Shown piece after piece: positions 17,620 through 25,585 of a DNA stretch of 64,000 bases (position 1 is the first letter of the stretch; every line of letters starts with the position of its first letter). The notes beneath the pieces are model-generated. The model searched no databases. It worked only from the letters and a program-made list of their open reading frames with translations, and was not told the DNA's origin. A program made the translations under genes and the position numbers. Source of the stretch: CAZMZF01 sp964570765 (GTDB taxonomy: Bacteria > Zixibacteria > MSB-5A5 > RBG-16-43-9); the NCBI GenBank assembly GCA_964570765.1, contig CAZMZF010000005.1, positions 1-64,000 of the forward strand, given 5' to 3'.

Positions 17620-18381
17620 TTACCAGATACAACCCGCCTTGGGTGCAGGACCGCCTTTGAAAAGGTAATTTATTAAATAGATCACATCAGTGACATTTAC
17701 AGTGCAATCAGCATTAACATCACCAGCTACTATTGGATAAGGGGGAGGTCCACCTTTAAACAGAAAGTTAATTAAATGGATCACATCAGTTACATTCACA
17801 ATCATATCGTGATTGGAATCTCCTGGCCAGAAAGGGACTACCGGGAAGACCCCTTTAGTAAAAATCGGTGTATATCCTTTAGGCTCCATGGTCACGAAGG
17901 TAAGATGGTTAGTTGGCGGGAAAAATACGGTGTCGATTCTAACTGTGTCTGTATATCCAGTTATTGAAAAACATAAAGTTGCTAAATAGCCTCTTCCCGG
18001 ACCGAGTATGTCCTCCTCTACCGGGATGGCACCGAGTAAAATCTTTTTCTGGCCAATCAGGTCCTCATTTACGGTCTTATATAACAGATATTGGATCCGA
18101 CTATCTCTAAAAGAGACCGAATCATAAATCACAGGTCCGGAGAAGATAAAAGGAGCTGAAATCCCGGACACTGAGTCATCATTGGTAAAAAAGATATGGA
18201 CAAATCCCAGGCCGGGTCCGCTAGGGAGAGGATAATAAAACTCAGCTGGGTCATTTGGAGTGAAAAAAACCGAATCCGGACCACCTGGGTCATTCGGATG
18301 TTGTTGGGCATAAGTTGAAGAGAATGAAAAGATTAACCAGGAAATTAAAACAAAAAAGAAAATCAACCTCACTCCTTTCAT
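17620..18381 (-). CDS. Secreted protein with C-terminal tandem dockerin-like repeats
   Basis: The 253-residue protein has a signal peptide (MKGVRLIFFFVLISWLIFSFS..YAQ), an unassigned beta-rich middle (about 25-185) and two EF-hand-like dockerin repeats at the C-terminus: GDSNHDMIVNVTD...LFKGGP and GDVNADCTVNVTD...LFKGGP, with D/N ligands at the calcium positions. Type I dockerins bind cohesins in cellulosomes, but in several uncultured phyla similar repeats simply end cell-surface proteins. No cohesin gene is here. The start chosen (18381) has AGGAGG 5 bases upstream; the frame is open 10 codons further. A consensus promoter lies at 18481-18509. Confidence 0.8.
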   Translation of the reverse strand: MKGVRLIFFFVLISWLIFSFSSTYAQQHPNDPGGPDSVFFTPNDPAEFYYPLPSGPGLGFVHIFFTNDDSVSGISAPFIFSGPVIYDSVSFRDSRIQYLLYKTVNEDLIGQKKILLGAIPVEEDILGPGRGYLATLCFSITGYTDTVRIDTVFFPPTNHLTFVTMEPKGYTPIFTKGVFPVVPFWPGDSNHDMIVNVTDVIHLINFLFKGGPPPYPIVAGDVNADCTVNVTDVIYLINYLFKGGPAPKAGCIW

Positions 18382-18480
18382 AGGAACCTCCTGTTCATTG
18401 TTTTTTCTCAAAAAAATTTTGAAAGATCAGATTAAGAATTATAACAATAAATTTTCAGGTTAATACAAAGGCTTCATTTT

Positions 18481-18509
18481 ATTATACAATGTAAGATTAT
18501 TTTTGTCAA
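18481..18509 (-). promoter_or_regulatory. Consensus sigma-70 promoter for the dockerin gene
   Basis: On the - strand TTGACA (18509-18504), a 17-base spacer and TATAAT (18486-18481): a perfect match in both boxes and spacing. It lies 100 bases upstream of the start codon and fires away from the cytochrome promoter at 18563. Confidence 0.8.
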
Positions 18510-18562
18510 GTTAAATTTCAAAAGCGGTTGTAAGAAAAATCCATCTGATATTATAATTTTAC

Positions 18563-18591
18563 TTGACAGTTTAAGTATTGTTTGCTATTCT
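18563..18591 (+). promoter_or_regulatory. Sigma-70 promoter for the cytochrome/barrel operon
   Basis: TTGACA (18563-18568), 17 bases, TATTCT (18586-18591), about 60 bases before the TTG start of the decaheme lipoprotein. It is divergent from the dockerin promoter, so the 240-base region could be co-regulated; no obvious operator is seen. Confidence 0.7.
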
Positions 18592-18652
18592 ATTGCAAGT
18601 TATTGAGTTAAGATTGTTTTAAAGAGGGTTTATTGGGGAAAGGGAAAACTAA

Positions 18653-19996
18653 TTGAGGAGGAAGTTAGTTACTTTAGGGATGGTAGGCCTGATTATCTTA
18701 GGGGTCACGGGATGTTCAAAAAACAAATCTCGGCTTACCCGTTCCCAGCCTACTGATATACCATACTATAACCCTGCCAATGAGATCTGTTTTGCATATC
18801 CATGTCATGGGGATTCTGCTTTAAAAAGGGTCATTACCACAGATTTAGGCACTGAGATAGTTCCCCTTTACGTGAACCGGGAGAAATTCGCGCGCTCCCT
18901 TCACCGGGCTAATCGATGTCTGGATTGCCATACAGATATAGTCAAAGGACATACACAGGTGCCAAAAACTTATGGTGGCTGGATCAATTTTAGTGCTGAA
19001 GATACTATCCAGACCATAAATTATACCACCAGAGCTTCTACCACCTGCGTTAATTGCCATACTGGTCAGGCAGGATTTTTCTCAAGTCAACATTACCTGA
19101 TTGAGGATATTAAAAATTCTCGTATGGATCCTGTCAAAGCTTATGGTAATATTGAAGTGGGCAAAGACTATGATAAAGCTAAATGTGGCAAATGTCATTT
19201 AACCTGTTCTACCTGTCATTTCAAAGCGGTGAGGATTAGAACCGTTTATGGAATTGGTGGTGAAGATGATGTATGGGACATCTGGGGTTATTTGCTAAGA
19301 GGCGAACGGCTTGAACAGGCGGATATGATGACAAACTGGGCAATTATCTGGACCAGTAATCTCGAAGCTCACAATTTTGCTACTGGAGATGATCTGGAAA
19401 GTTCAGACGATTTATGTCGAGTCTGCCATACCGGGTTTTATACAGATTATAACAAAACTGGATATTATCATCCAGATGGCTTGACAGACTTTGATTCTTT
19501 GGTCAGCCAGGGGGTTGAAAAATATCCCAAGTATGAAGAGAGGAGACTGATTAAAGGAGATATTGTGGTACATACAGGCATTCCTTCATTAGATTCTGCC
19601 TATGAAAGAATAGTAAATGAAGGGGTGATGAAGGAATATAGCTGCACTTATTGTCACGATAGGATTCATTCTTTAACGCCAATTACCTGTAAAAAATGTC
19701 ATTCAGTTTCTTTTAACAAATTTGGTTATACATTCGCTCCACATCTGGATGTGGTTTGTGTTGCCTGTCATGATGCTACTATGAATGTCTGGCGAGATCC
19801 AGATTCAAGTGATACAGTTAGAGTAACAGCGATAAAAAATAACAAAGTCATAAACTGGCACTCTCATATGCTGGTGAAACCAGATGGTGAGACGACCGAT
19901 TTTTGTGACCGGAGATGTCATAATCCAGAAACGGGAAGAATTATAGGTGCACCTTTTGATGAACCTCACCAGGGTACAATTCATGAAGATGATTAA
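18653..19996 (+). CDS. Multiheme c-type cytochrome lipoprotein (about 10 hemes)
   Basis: The 447-residue protein has a lipoprotein signal ending in LGVTGC. Eight CxxCH heme sites are visible (CLDCH, CVNCH, CGKCH, CSTCH, CRVCH, CTYCH, CKKCH, CVACH), plus CFAYPCH (CX4CH) and CDRRCH (CX3CH), which may bind two more. It is probably anchored in the periplasm or at the outer-membrane surface and carries electrons. It is followed 20 bases later by an outer-membrane barrel gene and then a second multiheme cytochrome, which suggests a porin-cytochrome conduit. It starts with TTG after GGGGAAAGGG. Confidence 0.85.
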   Translation: MRRKLVTLGMVGLIILGVTGCSKNKSRLTRSQPTDIPYYNPANEICFAYPCHGDSALKRVITTDLGTEIVPLYVNREKFARSLHRANRCLDCHTDIVKGHTQVPKTYGGWINFSAEDTIQTINYTTRASTTCVNCHTGQAGFFSSQHYLIEDIKNSRMDPVKAYGNIEVGKDYDKAKCGKCHLTCSTCHFKAVRIRTVYGIGGEDDVWDIWGYLLRGERLEQADMMTNWAIIWTSNLEAHNFATGDDLESSDDLCRVCHTGFYTDYNKTGYYHPDGLTDFDSLVSQGVEKYPKYEERRLIKGDIVVHTGIPSLDSAYERIVNEGVMKEYSCTYCHDRIHSLTPITCKKCHSVSFNKFGYTFAPHLDVVCVACHDATMNVWRDPDSSDTVRVTAIKNNKVINWHSHMLVKPDGETTDFCDRRCHNPETGRIIGAPFDEPHQGTIHEDD

Positions 19997-20016
19997 CCAA
20001 TAAGAATAAGTCGAAT

Positions 20017-21237
20017 ATGATTAGGAAGCTAATCACTATATCTTTACTAAGCTTGTTACTTTTCAAATCCAGTTCAGCCATTGAACTCAAAAGCAGTGTC
20101 TCTACTTATTTCAACTCCTATCAAACCCGGGACCTTTATACTGAAGGGAAAACTTCATATTTTCGAGCTTATCAGAGTTTTAGATTTGACTTGAGCCAGA
20201 TAGGAACAAAAACTATTTCGTTTCATACCTATTTTCGCTCCACCACTGATTTTCTGCACAAGAATTCAACTGACCCCTCTACCAAAGTCTATAATGTCTA
20301 TCTGGATTGGAAGGATATCAAAAAGATTCTGGACTTGAGACTGGGCAGGCAGTACCTTTATGTGGGGGTGGGAAACGGGACTATGGATGGTTTGAGATTT
20401 GATTTCAAGCCAGAACAGAAACTGCAGCTTACTGGTTATGTTGGGTTTCAGCTTCCTAAAAAAAGATCTACCGATATAGATACCTGGGAGAAAAGCCATA
20501 TTTTCGGTGGGGAATTAGCTACTACTTATTTGAAAGATACCAGATTAGCTATAAGTTATGTTCAAAAAGAGCGGGATAGATGGATAGAGGAACATCTCAT
20601 CGGGTTGAGCGCTTCTCATTATCATAAGAAATTTGATTTCTTTAGCCAGTTTTATTATAACTTAATTTATAAGAAGGCTCAAAACTTTACCCTAAGAGGA
20701 ACAGGCTCAGAACTATTTGGTAAACTTTATATTTCTTTAGAGTATCAATACAGGCGACCAAGCATTTATTCTAACTCAATCTTTAGCGTGTTCAAACAGG
20801 AGCCTTATTCTCTTTATAGATTCACAGGAACATATCAGCCTATCAAAAATTTTAGATTCATTTCTGAGTATGACTTCACCAAATATAAGAAAGTTAACTC
20901 CAGCCGGGTAAGGTTCGGGATTGAATATTCCTTTATCGCTTTAGGGCTTAATTTCAGAAGAGGGTATGGTGGAGAAAGCAATGGAGTTTATGGTAAAATC
21001 ATTTATACTTTCAATAAAAATTTCGTCTTCTCAGTTAGTGCGGATTATGGCAAGTATAAAATCGAGGAGGAACAGGAAAGTAAGGATGAAACTTTTGCCA
21101 TCTCCTCCAGGGTGGAATGGGAGCCTTTAAGAAATTTCCAGCTGGCACTGGAGGTGCAGAATGTCAGAAATAAAATCAAAAATTATGATCTGAGATTACA
21201 GGGGAAAGCAAGTTATAGATTCGGAGTTTCATTTTAG
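20017..21237 (+). CDS. Outer-membrane beta-barrel protein of the cytochrome operon
   Basis: The 406-residue protein has a signal peptide (MIRKLITISLLSLLLFKSSSA) followed by alternating amphipathic strands rich in Tyr/Phe and short charged turns, e.g. LRLGRQYLYVG and YSFIALGLNFRRGYG. It ends in FGVSF, the C-terminal aromatic expected for BAM-dependent insertion. About 16-20 strands would fit. No MtrB/PioB-type CxxC motif is seen. Its position between two multiheme cytochromes suggests a porin that holds a heme chain across the outer membrane; a generic porin is the alternative. Confidence 0.75.
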   Translation: MIRKLITISLLSLLLFKSSSAIELKSSVSTYFNSYQTRDLYTEGKTSYFRAYQSFRFDLSQIGTKTISFHTYFRSTTDFLHKNSTDPSTKVYNVYLDWKDIKKILDLRLGRQYLYVGVGNGTMDGLRFDFKPEQKLQLTGYVGFQLPKKRSTDIDTWEKSHIFGGELATTYLKDTRLAISYVQKERDRWIEEHLIGLSASHYHKKFDFFSQFYYNLIYKKAQNFTLRGTGSELFGKLYISLEYQYRRPSIYSNSIFSVFKQEPYSLYRFTGTYQPIKNFRFISEYDFTKYKKVNSSRVRFGIEYSFIALGLNFRRGYGGESNGVYGKIIYTFNKNFVFSVSADYGKYKIEEEQESKDETFAISSRVEWEPLRNFQLALEVQNVRNKIKNYDLRLQGKASYRFGVSF

Positions 21238-21254
21238 AATAGGATGAGAACTTT

Positions 21255-21350
21255 GAAATGCGAAGAAAAAATCCTGTCGGGTCTGGGACCTGACAGAAAA
21301 AAAAGAAAAATGACGGGCAAGGGTGCCCGTCCTACGAACGCCACTGATGT
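21255..21350. repeat. Two intergenic hairpin repeats
   Basis: CTGTCGGGTCTGGGACCTGACAG at about 21271-21293 and GACGGGCAAGGGTGCCCGTCCTAC at about 21313-21336, between the barrel gene and the second cytochrome. The T/A-rich flanks are not a clear terminator, and the operon may read through. Confidence 0.55.
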
Positions 21351-21377
21351 GGCTAAGAACACGAAGAAAGGGAATAG

Positions 21378-22415
21378 ATGAGATTTTCAAGTAGAACTGT
21401 AAGTGGAACAATTTTAATTATCCTGTTCAGTCTGGTGTTGATCTCAGTTCTTTTTGCTACTTTAGATATTCCCAAAAGCGATATTATTTACTCGCATAGG
21501 AAACATTCGGATCAACCCTGCATTAACTGCCATATTAAGATGGAGGAAAGCGATAAATCAGAAGATAAGAACCTGCCATCTATGGATATCTGCACTCAAT
21601 GTCATGATGGTGAGACCTTGCCGAATGAATGTTCGGTTTGTCATATAAATAAAGATAATCCACAGGCTCTGATTAATCCTAAAAGGGATTTCGTCTTCTC
21701 TCATAAAAAACATTTAGAGAGAAAAACGGAATGTTCTTTCTGTCACGGAGAAGTTATAATAAAGGATAAACTGACTTCTGGAAATATGCCGGATATGGGT
21801 AAATGCTATGAATGTCACGAAGGAATCAAAGTACCTAACTATTGTGAGCTCTGCCATGCTAAAATGAAATTGAGAAAATATCATCCAGAAGACTGGAAGC
21901 ATTCTCATCAGTATCAATCTTCAACTAAGGCAGAAAAGTGTATTCAATGCCACCAGAATCAGGATTTATGTCAGAAATGCCATCAAGGAGATAATCTTTT
22001 CCAGACTACCCATCCTTTGAATTATAATTATACTCATGGGCTGGATGCCAGATCCAAAGAGAAAGATTGTTTAGCCTGCCATCTTACCAGAGATTTCTGC
22101 AATAACTGTCATTCTCAGGAAGGTGCAAAACCTTTAAATCATTCTATCCCGGATTGGGTAGGGACAAAACATGGAGAATTTGCTAAAAGAGATATAGAGT
22201 TATGCGCCTCCTGTCACGAAAATGCTGATCCGATTTGCACCTGGTGTCACCAGGATAAAAATCCGGGCATAGGGAATGACCATAATATTCATCCTTCTGG
22301 TTTTGCTTCCAATTTAGAAAAAGGACCCTGGCATGAGGATGAAGGGTATTTCTGCTATGAGTACCACTCAAAGACAAAAGGATTCTGCGGATATTGTCAT
22401 AAGGCTGAAGATTAG
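21378..22415 (+). CDS. Multiheme c-type cytochrome (13 CxxCH sites)
   Basis: The 345-residue protein has an N-terminal signal/anchor helix (about 9-28) with no lipobox. There are thirteen CxxCH sites: CINCH, CTQCH, CSVCH, CSFCH, CYECH, CELCH, CIQCH, CQKCH, CLACH, CNNCH, CASCH, CTWCH and CGYCH. Several come in FSHKKH...CxxCH pairs as in cytochrome c3/c7-like modules. A fourteenth site reads CYEYH, where TAC stands in place of TGC. It probably sits in the periplasm and passes electrons to or from the barrel/lipoprotein pair upstream. No oxidoreductase gene is attached. Confidence 0.88.
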   Translation: MRFSSRTVSGTILIILFSLVLISVLFATLDIPKSDIIYSHRKHSDQPCINCHIKMEESDKSEDKNLPSMDICTQCHDGETLPNECSVCHINKDNPQALINPKRDFVFSHKKHLERKTECSFCHGEVIIKDKLTSGNMPDMGKCYECHEGIKVPNYCELCHAKMKLRKYHPEDWKHSHQYQSSTKAEKCIQCHQNQDLCQKCHQGDNLFQTTHPLNYNYTHGLDARSKEKDCLACHLTRDFCNNCHSQEGAKPLNHSIPDWVGTKHGEFAKRDIELCASCHENADPICTWCHQDKNPGIGNDHNIHPSGFASNLEKGPWHEDEGYFCYEYHSKTKGFCGYCHKAED

Positions 22416-22740
22416 CATTTCGTAGGGGAGGGGCTTGTCCCCTTTCGTGTTTGGGTATTGGATAAAAATCCCGCTCCTATGGATCCGCTTCCCGGACTTG
22501 AGGTCAAGGCGGGTTTACTTTTTTTGAGATGGAGACCAACACCTTACTGGAAACCTCTCCCTATACCTCTCCTTACAAGGAGAGGGAATAGAGACACATG
22601 GCAATGTGTCTCTAAACTTTTGGAGTGCTAACCTCTCCTATGGATCCGCTTCCCGGACAGGTTTGCCAGAGTAAATTATTTTAATAGTTGGGGTAAAGCT
22701 GAAGCTTTACACTCCAATGATATTTTGGAAATAATGTTTT
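22416..22740. repeat. Mosaic of intergenic repeats
   Basis: Units seen: GTAGGGGAGGGGCTTGTCCCC, TATGGATCCGCTTCCCGGA (twice, near 22479 and 22640), AAACCTCTCCCTATACCTCTCCTTACAAGGAGAGGG, GAGACACAT-GGCA-ATGTGTCTC (22591-22612) and TAAAGCTGAAGCTTTA. No gene is seen in this 430-base gap. Confidence 0.7.
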
Positions 22741-22763
22741 TTTAGAGATTACTTTAAATTTAC

Positions 22764-22791
22764 TTGACTTAATCCATTTTTTTTATAAAAT
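22764..22791 (+). promoter_or_regulatory. Promoter for the aminotransferase gene
   Basis: TTGACT (22764-22769), 16 bases, TAAAAT (22786-22791), within a TATAAAAT run, 56 bases before the GTG start. A strong AAGGAGGT follows 5 bases before that start. Confidence 0.55.
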
Positions 22792-22846
22792 ATTTATTCG
22801 TGATGGTAGTAAAAGTAGTAAATAATATATATACTAAGGAGGTATT

Positions 22847-24067
22847 GTGACTTTAAACTGGATCTTATCTGATAGAGCCTGGAAGATGAAAAGCTCAGCT
22901 ATCAGGGAAATTCTTAAAATAACCGAGAGACCTGAAATAATATCGTTTGCTGGGGGTCTACCTGCACCTGAGCTTTTTCCGATTGAAGAAATTAAGGCGG
23001 CCTGTATTAAAGTTCTGGATAAAAACGGGGGGAACGCTCTACAATATAGCGTAACTATGGGTTATCCACCCCTGCGCAAATTCCTGGCAGACAGGCTCTC
23101 CCAAGAAGGAACAAAACTTACTGCTGAAAATATTCTAATAACTTGTGGTTCACAGCAGGGGCTGGATCTGGTGGGTAAGGTTTTCCTCGACCCTGGAAGT
23201 TTTGTTATTGTAGAAGACCCTACCTATTTAGGCGCATTGCAGGCTTTTAATGCTTATCATCCTCATTATGTAACTGTGGATATGGATAGAGACGGGATGA
23301 TTATCGACCAGGTGGAAGATGCTATAAAAAAAAGCAAACCCCGTTTTATCTATGCAGTTCCAAACTTTCAGAATCCCTCTGGTATCACTATGAGCTTTGA
23401 GAGAAGAAAACTTTTAGTGAAATTAGCGCAGGAATATTATATCCCGATAATTGATGATAATCCTTATGGTGAATTGAGGTATAGAGGGAAAGATGTCCCT
23501 TCTCTTAAAAGCTTAGGTGGTGATCTGGTAATCCAGTTAGGAACTTTTTCCAAGATAATCATTCCAGGAACAAGGATAGGATGGATCTCTGCCTCAACTG
23601 AGGTGATGGGTGTATTCGAGAGGATGAAGCAAGGTACAGACCTGCATACCAACACCTTCTCCCAGTATGTTATCAATGAATATCTGAAAGACGGTCATCT
23701 GGATAGCCATATAGAGAGGATAAAAGAAGCTTATGCCAAAAGGATGCAGGTTATGCTGAAGGCACTGGAGGAATATTTCCCGGAAAAGGTTACCTGGACC
23801 AAGCCCGAAGGTGGGCTTTTTCTCTGGGTGGAATTACCTGAAGGCGCATCTGCAACAGAGCTTTTAGATAAAGCAATTCAAGAGAAGGTTGCTTATGTTC
23901 CGGGTAAATCCTTTTTTGCTAGAGAAGATCGGGACAATACCTTAAGATTAAACTTCTGTACAATGTCCGAAGAGATGATAGTGGAAGGGATAAAGAGGTT
24001 GGCTAAAGTTTTCAAGGAAAATATAAAAATTAAACCGGTCAGTGTTAAAAAAAACAAAGTAGAGTAA
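22847..24067 (+). CDS. PLP-dependent class I/II aminotransferase (LysN/2-aminoadipate type)
   Basis: The 406-residue fold-type I aminotransferase has FAGGLPAPELFP near the start, QYSVTMGYPPLR, NPSGITMS (substrate carboxylate/PLP region), DDNPYGELRY and the Schiff-base lysine in GTFSKIIIPGTRIGW. This subgroup (as in MocR C-termini, LysN and KAT/AAT II) moves amino groups from 2-aminoadipate or aromatic/branched amino acids. The exact substrate cannot be read from the sequence. It stands alone between two repeat blocks with its own promoter. Confidence 0.88.
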   Translation: MTLNWILSDRAWKMKSSAIREILKITERPEIISFAGGLPAPELFPIEEIKAACIKVLDKNGGNALQYSVTMGYPPLRKFLADRLSQEGTKLTAENILITCGSQQGLDLVGKVFLDPGSFVIVEDPTYLGALQAFNAYHPHYVTVDMDRDGMIIDQVEDAIKKSKPRFIYAVPNFQNPSGITMSFERRKLLVKLAQEYYIPIIDDNPYGELRYRGKDVPSLKSLGGDLVIQLGTFSKIIIPGTRIGWISASTEVMGVFERMKQGTDLHTNTFSQYVINEYLKDGHLDSHIERIKEAYAKRMQVMLKALEEYFPEKVTWTKPEGGLFLWVELPEGASATELLDKAIQEKVAYVPGKSFFAREDRDNTLRLNFCTMSEEMIVEGIKRLAKVFKENIKIKPVSVKKNKVE

Positions 24068-24069
24068 TG

Positions 24070-24275
24070 ATAGTAGGATAGTGAGACGCATGCGATGCGT
24101 CTCTACAATTGCGGGAGCAGGGCAGTTGCCCTGCCCCCACGTTTTCGCCCGACATCCGTCTAAGGAGGATCGGGCGTTACGGTTTTTGGAGATGGTGTAA
24201 ACGGATTGCTTCGCTCCCGTAGGGGACTCGCAATCACAGGCTGATTTCGTTATAGTCGGGTAGATAATGCCCGAG
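24070..24275. repeat. Intergenic repeats with a GAGACGCAT palindrome
   Basis: The 9-bp inverted arms GAGACGCAT/ATGCGTCTC around GCG lie at 24083-24103, followed by TACAAT. Identical copies are at 33934 and 35054. Next come GCAGGGCAGTTGCCCTGC, a GCCCGACATCC...GATCGGGCG unit, and GGATTGCTTCGCTCC...ACTCGCAATCACA. Confidence 0.75.
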
Positions 24276-24294
24276 GTTATATTCTCAAAAGATG

Positions 24295-24323
24295 TTGACT
24301 TTTGATATTTGGGATATTAGAAT
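24295..24323 (+). promoter_or_regulatory. Promoter for the LPS glycosyltransferase cluster
   Basis: TTGACT (24295-24300), 17 bases, TAGAAT (24318-24323). The expected transcript start near 24330 would leave a leader of only about 20 bases before the GTG at 24350. Confidence 0.6.
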
Positions 24324-24349
24324 AATTTTAATTTGTCAAGTAAGCTGTT

Positions 24350-25483
24350 GTGAAAAAAGATTTGAATGAGAATATTTTTGTAAAGAGAAAGATGAGAAAA
24401 GAGCTTGAGAAAAAAGGGAAATTGTTTTTAATTGAAATTTTAAGATTATTCCTTAAAAATAGACCAATTTTTGATAGAGTCGACCTCTCCTCTATCAAAA
24501 AGATATTAGTGATCAGACAGGACGATCGAATTGGTAATCCGATCCTGGTCACACCCCTGCTTATAGCCTTAAGAAAGAATTTTCCTCAAGCCAAAATCTC
24601 TTTTTTAGCCAGTGAAGTTTCAGCCGAGCTTTTTTCCGGCTCTAAATTAGCGGATGAACTTCTGGTCCTGGAGAAAAAAAGATATATTCGAAACCCTTTA
24701 GCTTTTCTCTTAAATATCGTTAGACTCAGGAAGAAAAGGTTCGATTTAGCTTTTGACTGCTCGGACGAAAATACTCTCTCCTTTGGTCACGGGATGTGGA
24801 TTTACCTTTCCGGAGCGAAATACCGGATCGGGCATAAAAGGGATAGGAGCGACCTTTTTCTGAATATAGAAGTGCCACCGGCTGATTATACCCGGCATGC
24901 TACGGAAATGCACCTTGATCTTCTGAGATTTTTAGTCCCTGAAAGATCAGAAGAATTACCCTTTTTAGAAGTTAAAAGAGAAGAGGAGAAATATATCGAA
25001 GATTATTTAGAAAAGATGGGTATAAATTCCGAAGATTTCTTAGTAGGTATTAATTTAGGTGGAACAGGAAAGAAAAAATGGGGATTGGAGAATTTTATCG
25101 CATTGGGAAACAGGCTGAAAAGGGAAAACGTAAAAGTGATTTATACCTGGGGACCACAGGAGAAAAACTGGATAAAGAATATGAACAATGCCGAGGTTTT
25201 AAAGGAGATTCTTCCACTGCCTAAACTTTCTGCACTTTTGAAGAGATGCAATCTTTTTATATCCTCTGATTCGGGGATAATGCACCTTTCAACAGCAGTA
25301 GGGACGCCAACCTTAGCTATTTTCATCCATTCGGACCCGCAGAAGTTTGGTCCAAAAGGGAAAGGGAATAGGATAATATCTCCGAAGGATGGAAAGGTCG
25401 GATTAAGTGAGATTTTAGAAGAAGCGGAAAAGATGATCGAGGAATTATCCGGGATTAAACGAAATAAAATAAAGGCAATATAA
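24350..25483 (+). CDS. Glycosyltransferase family 9 (ADP-heptose:LPS heptosyltransferase-like)
   Basis: The 377-residue protein has the GT9 pattern: IKKILVIRQDDRIGNPILVTPLL at the start of the Rossmann fold (about 47), ISFLASE, VGINLGGTGKKKWG, and the C-terminal donor site SSDSGIMHLSTAVGTPTLAIF. GT9 enzymes add heptose to the inner LPS core. It begins a cluster with an MsbA-like exporter and three more glycosyltransferases. The GTG start has no clear ribosome site; the ATG at 24392 is an alternative that removes 14 residues. Confidence 0.88.
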   Translation: MKKDLNENIFVKRKMRKELEKKGKLFLIEILRLFLKNRPIFDRVDLSSIKKILVIRQDDRIGNPILVTPLLIALRKNFPQAKISFLASEVSAELFSGSKLADELLVLEKKRYIRNPLAFLLNIVRLRKKRFDLAFDCSDENTLSFGHGMWIYLSGAKYRIGHKRDRSDLFLNIEVPPADYTRHATEMHLDLLRFLVPERSEELPFLEVKREEEKYIEDYLEKMGINSEDFLVGINLGGTGKKKWGLENFIALGNRLKRENVKVIYTWGPQEKNWIKNMNNAEVLKEILPLPKLSALLKRCNLFISSDSGIMHLSTAVGTPTLAIFIHSDPQKFGPKGKGNRIISPKDGKVGLSEILEEAEKMIEELSGIKRNKIKAI

Positions 25484-25494
25484 AATGACAGATG

Positions 25495-25565
25495 AGAAAT
25501 GATAAATGTAGGGGCAAGGTTACCTCGCCCCCCATACAAGGGCAAGGAGACCTTGCCCCTACAAT
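25495..25565. repeat. Paired GTAGGGGCAAGG palindromes
   Basis: GTAGGGGCAAGGTTACCTCGCCCC and AAGGGCAAGGAGACCTTGCCCCTAC sit side by side. Each is a hairpin and together they form a longer inverted repeat edged by GTAG/CTAC. Confidence 0.75.
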
Positions 25566-25585
25566 ATGATTAAGGAAGACTTAAA

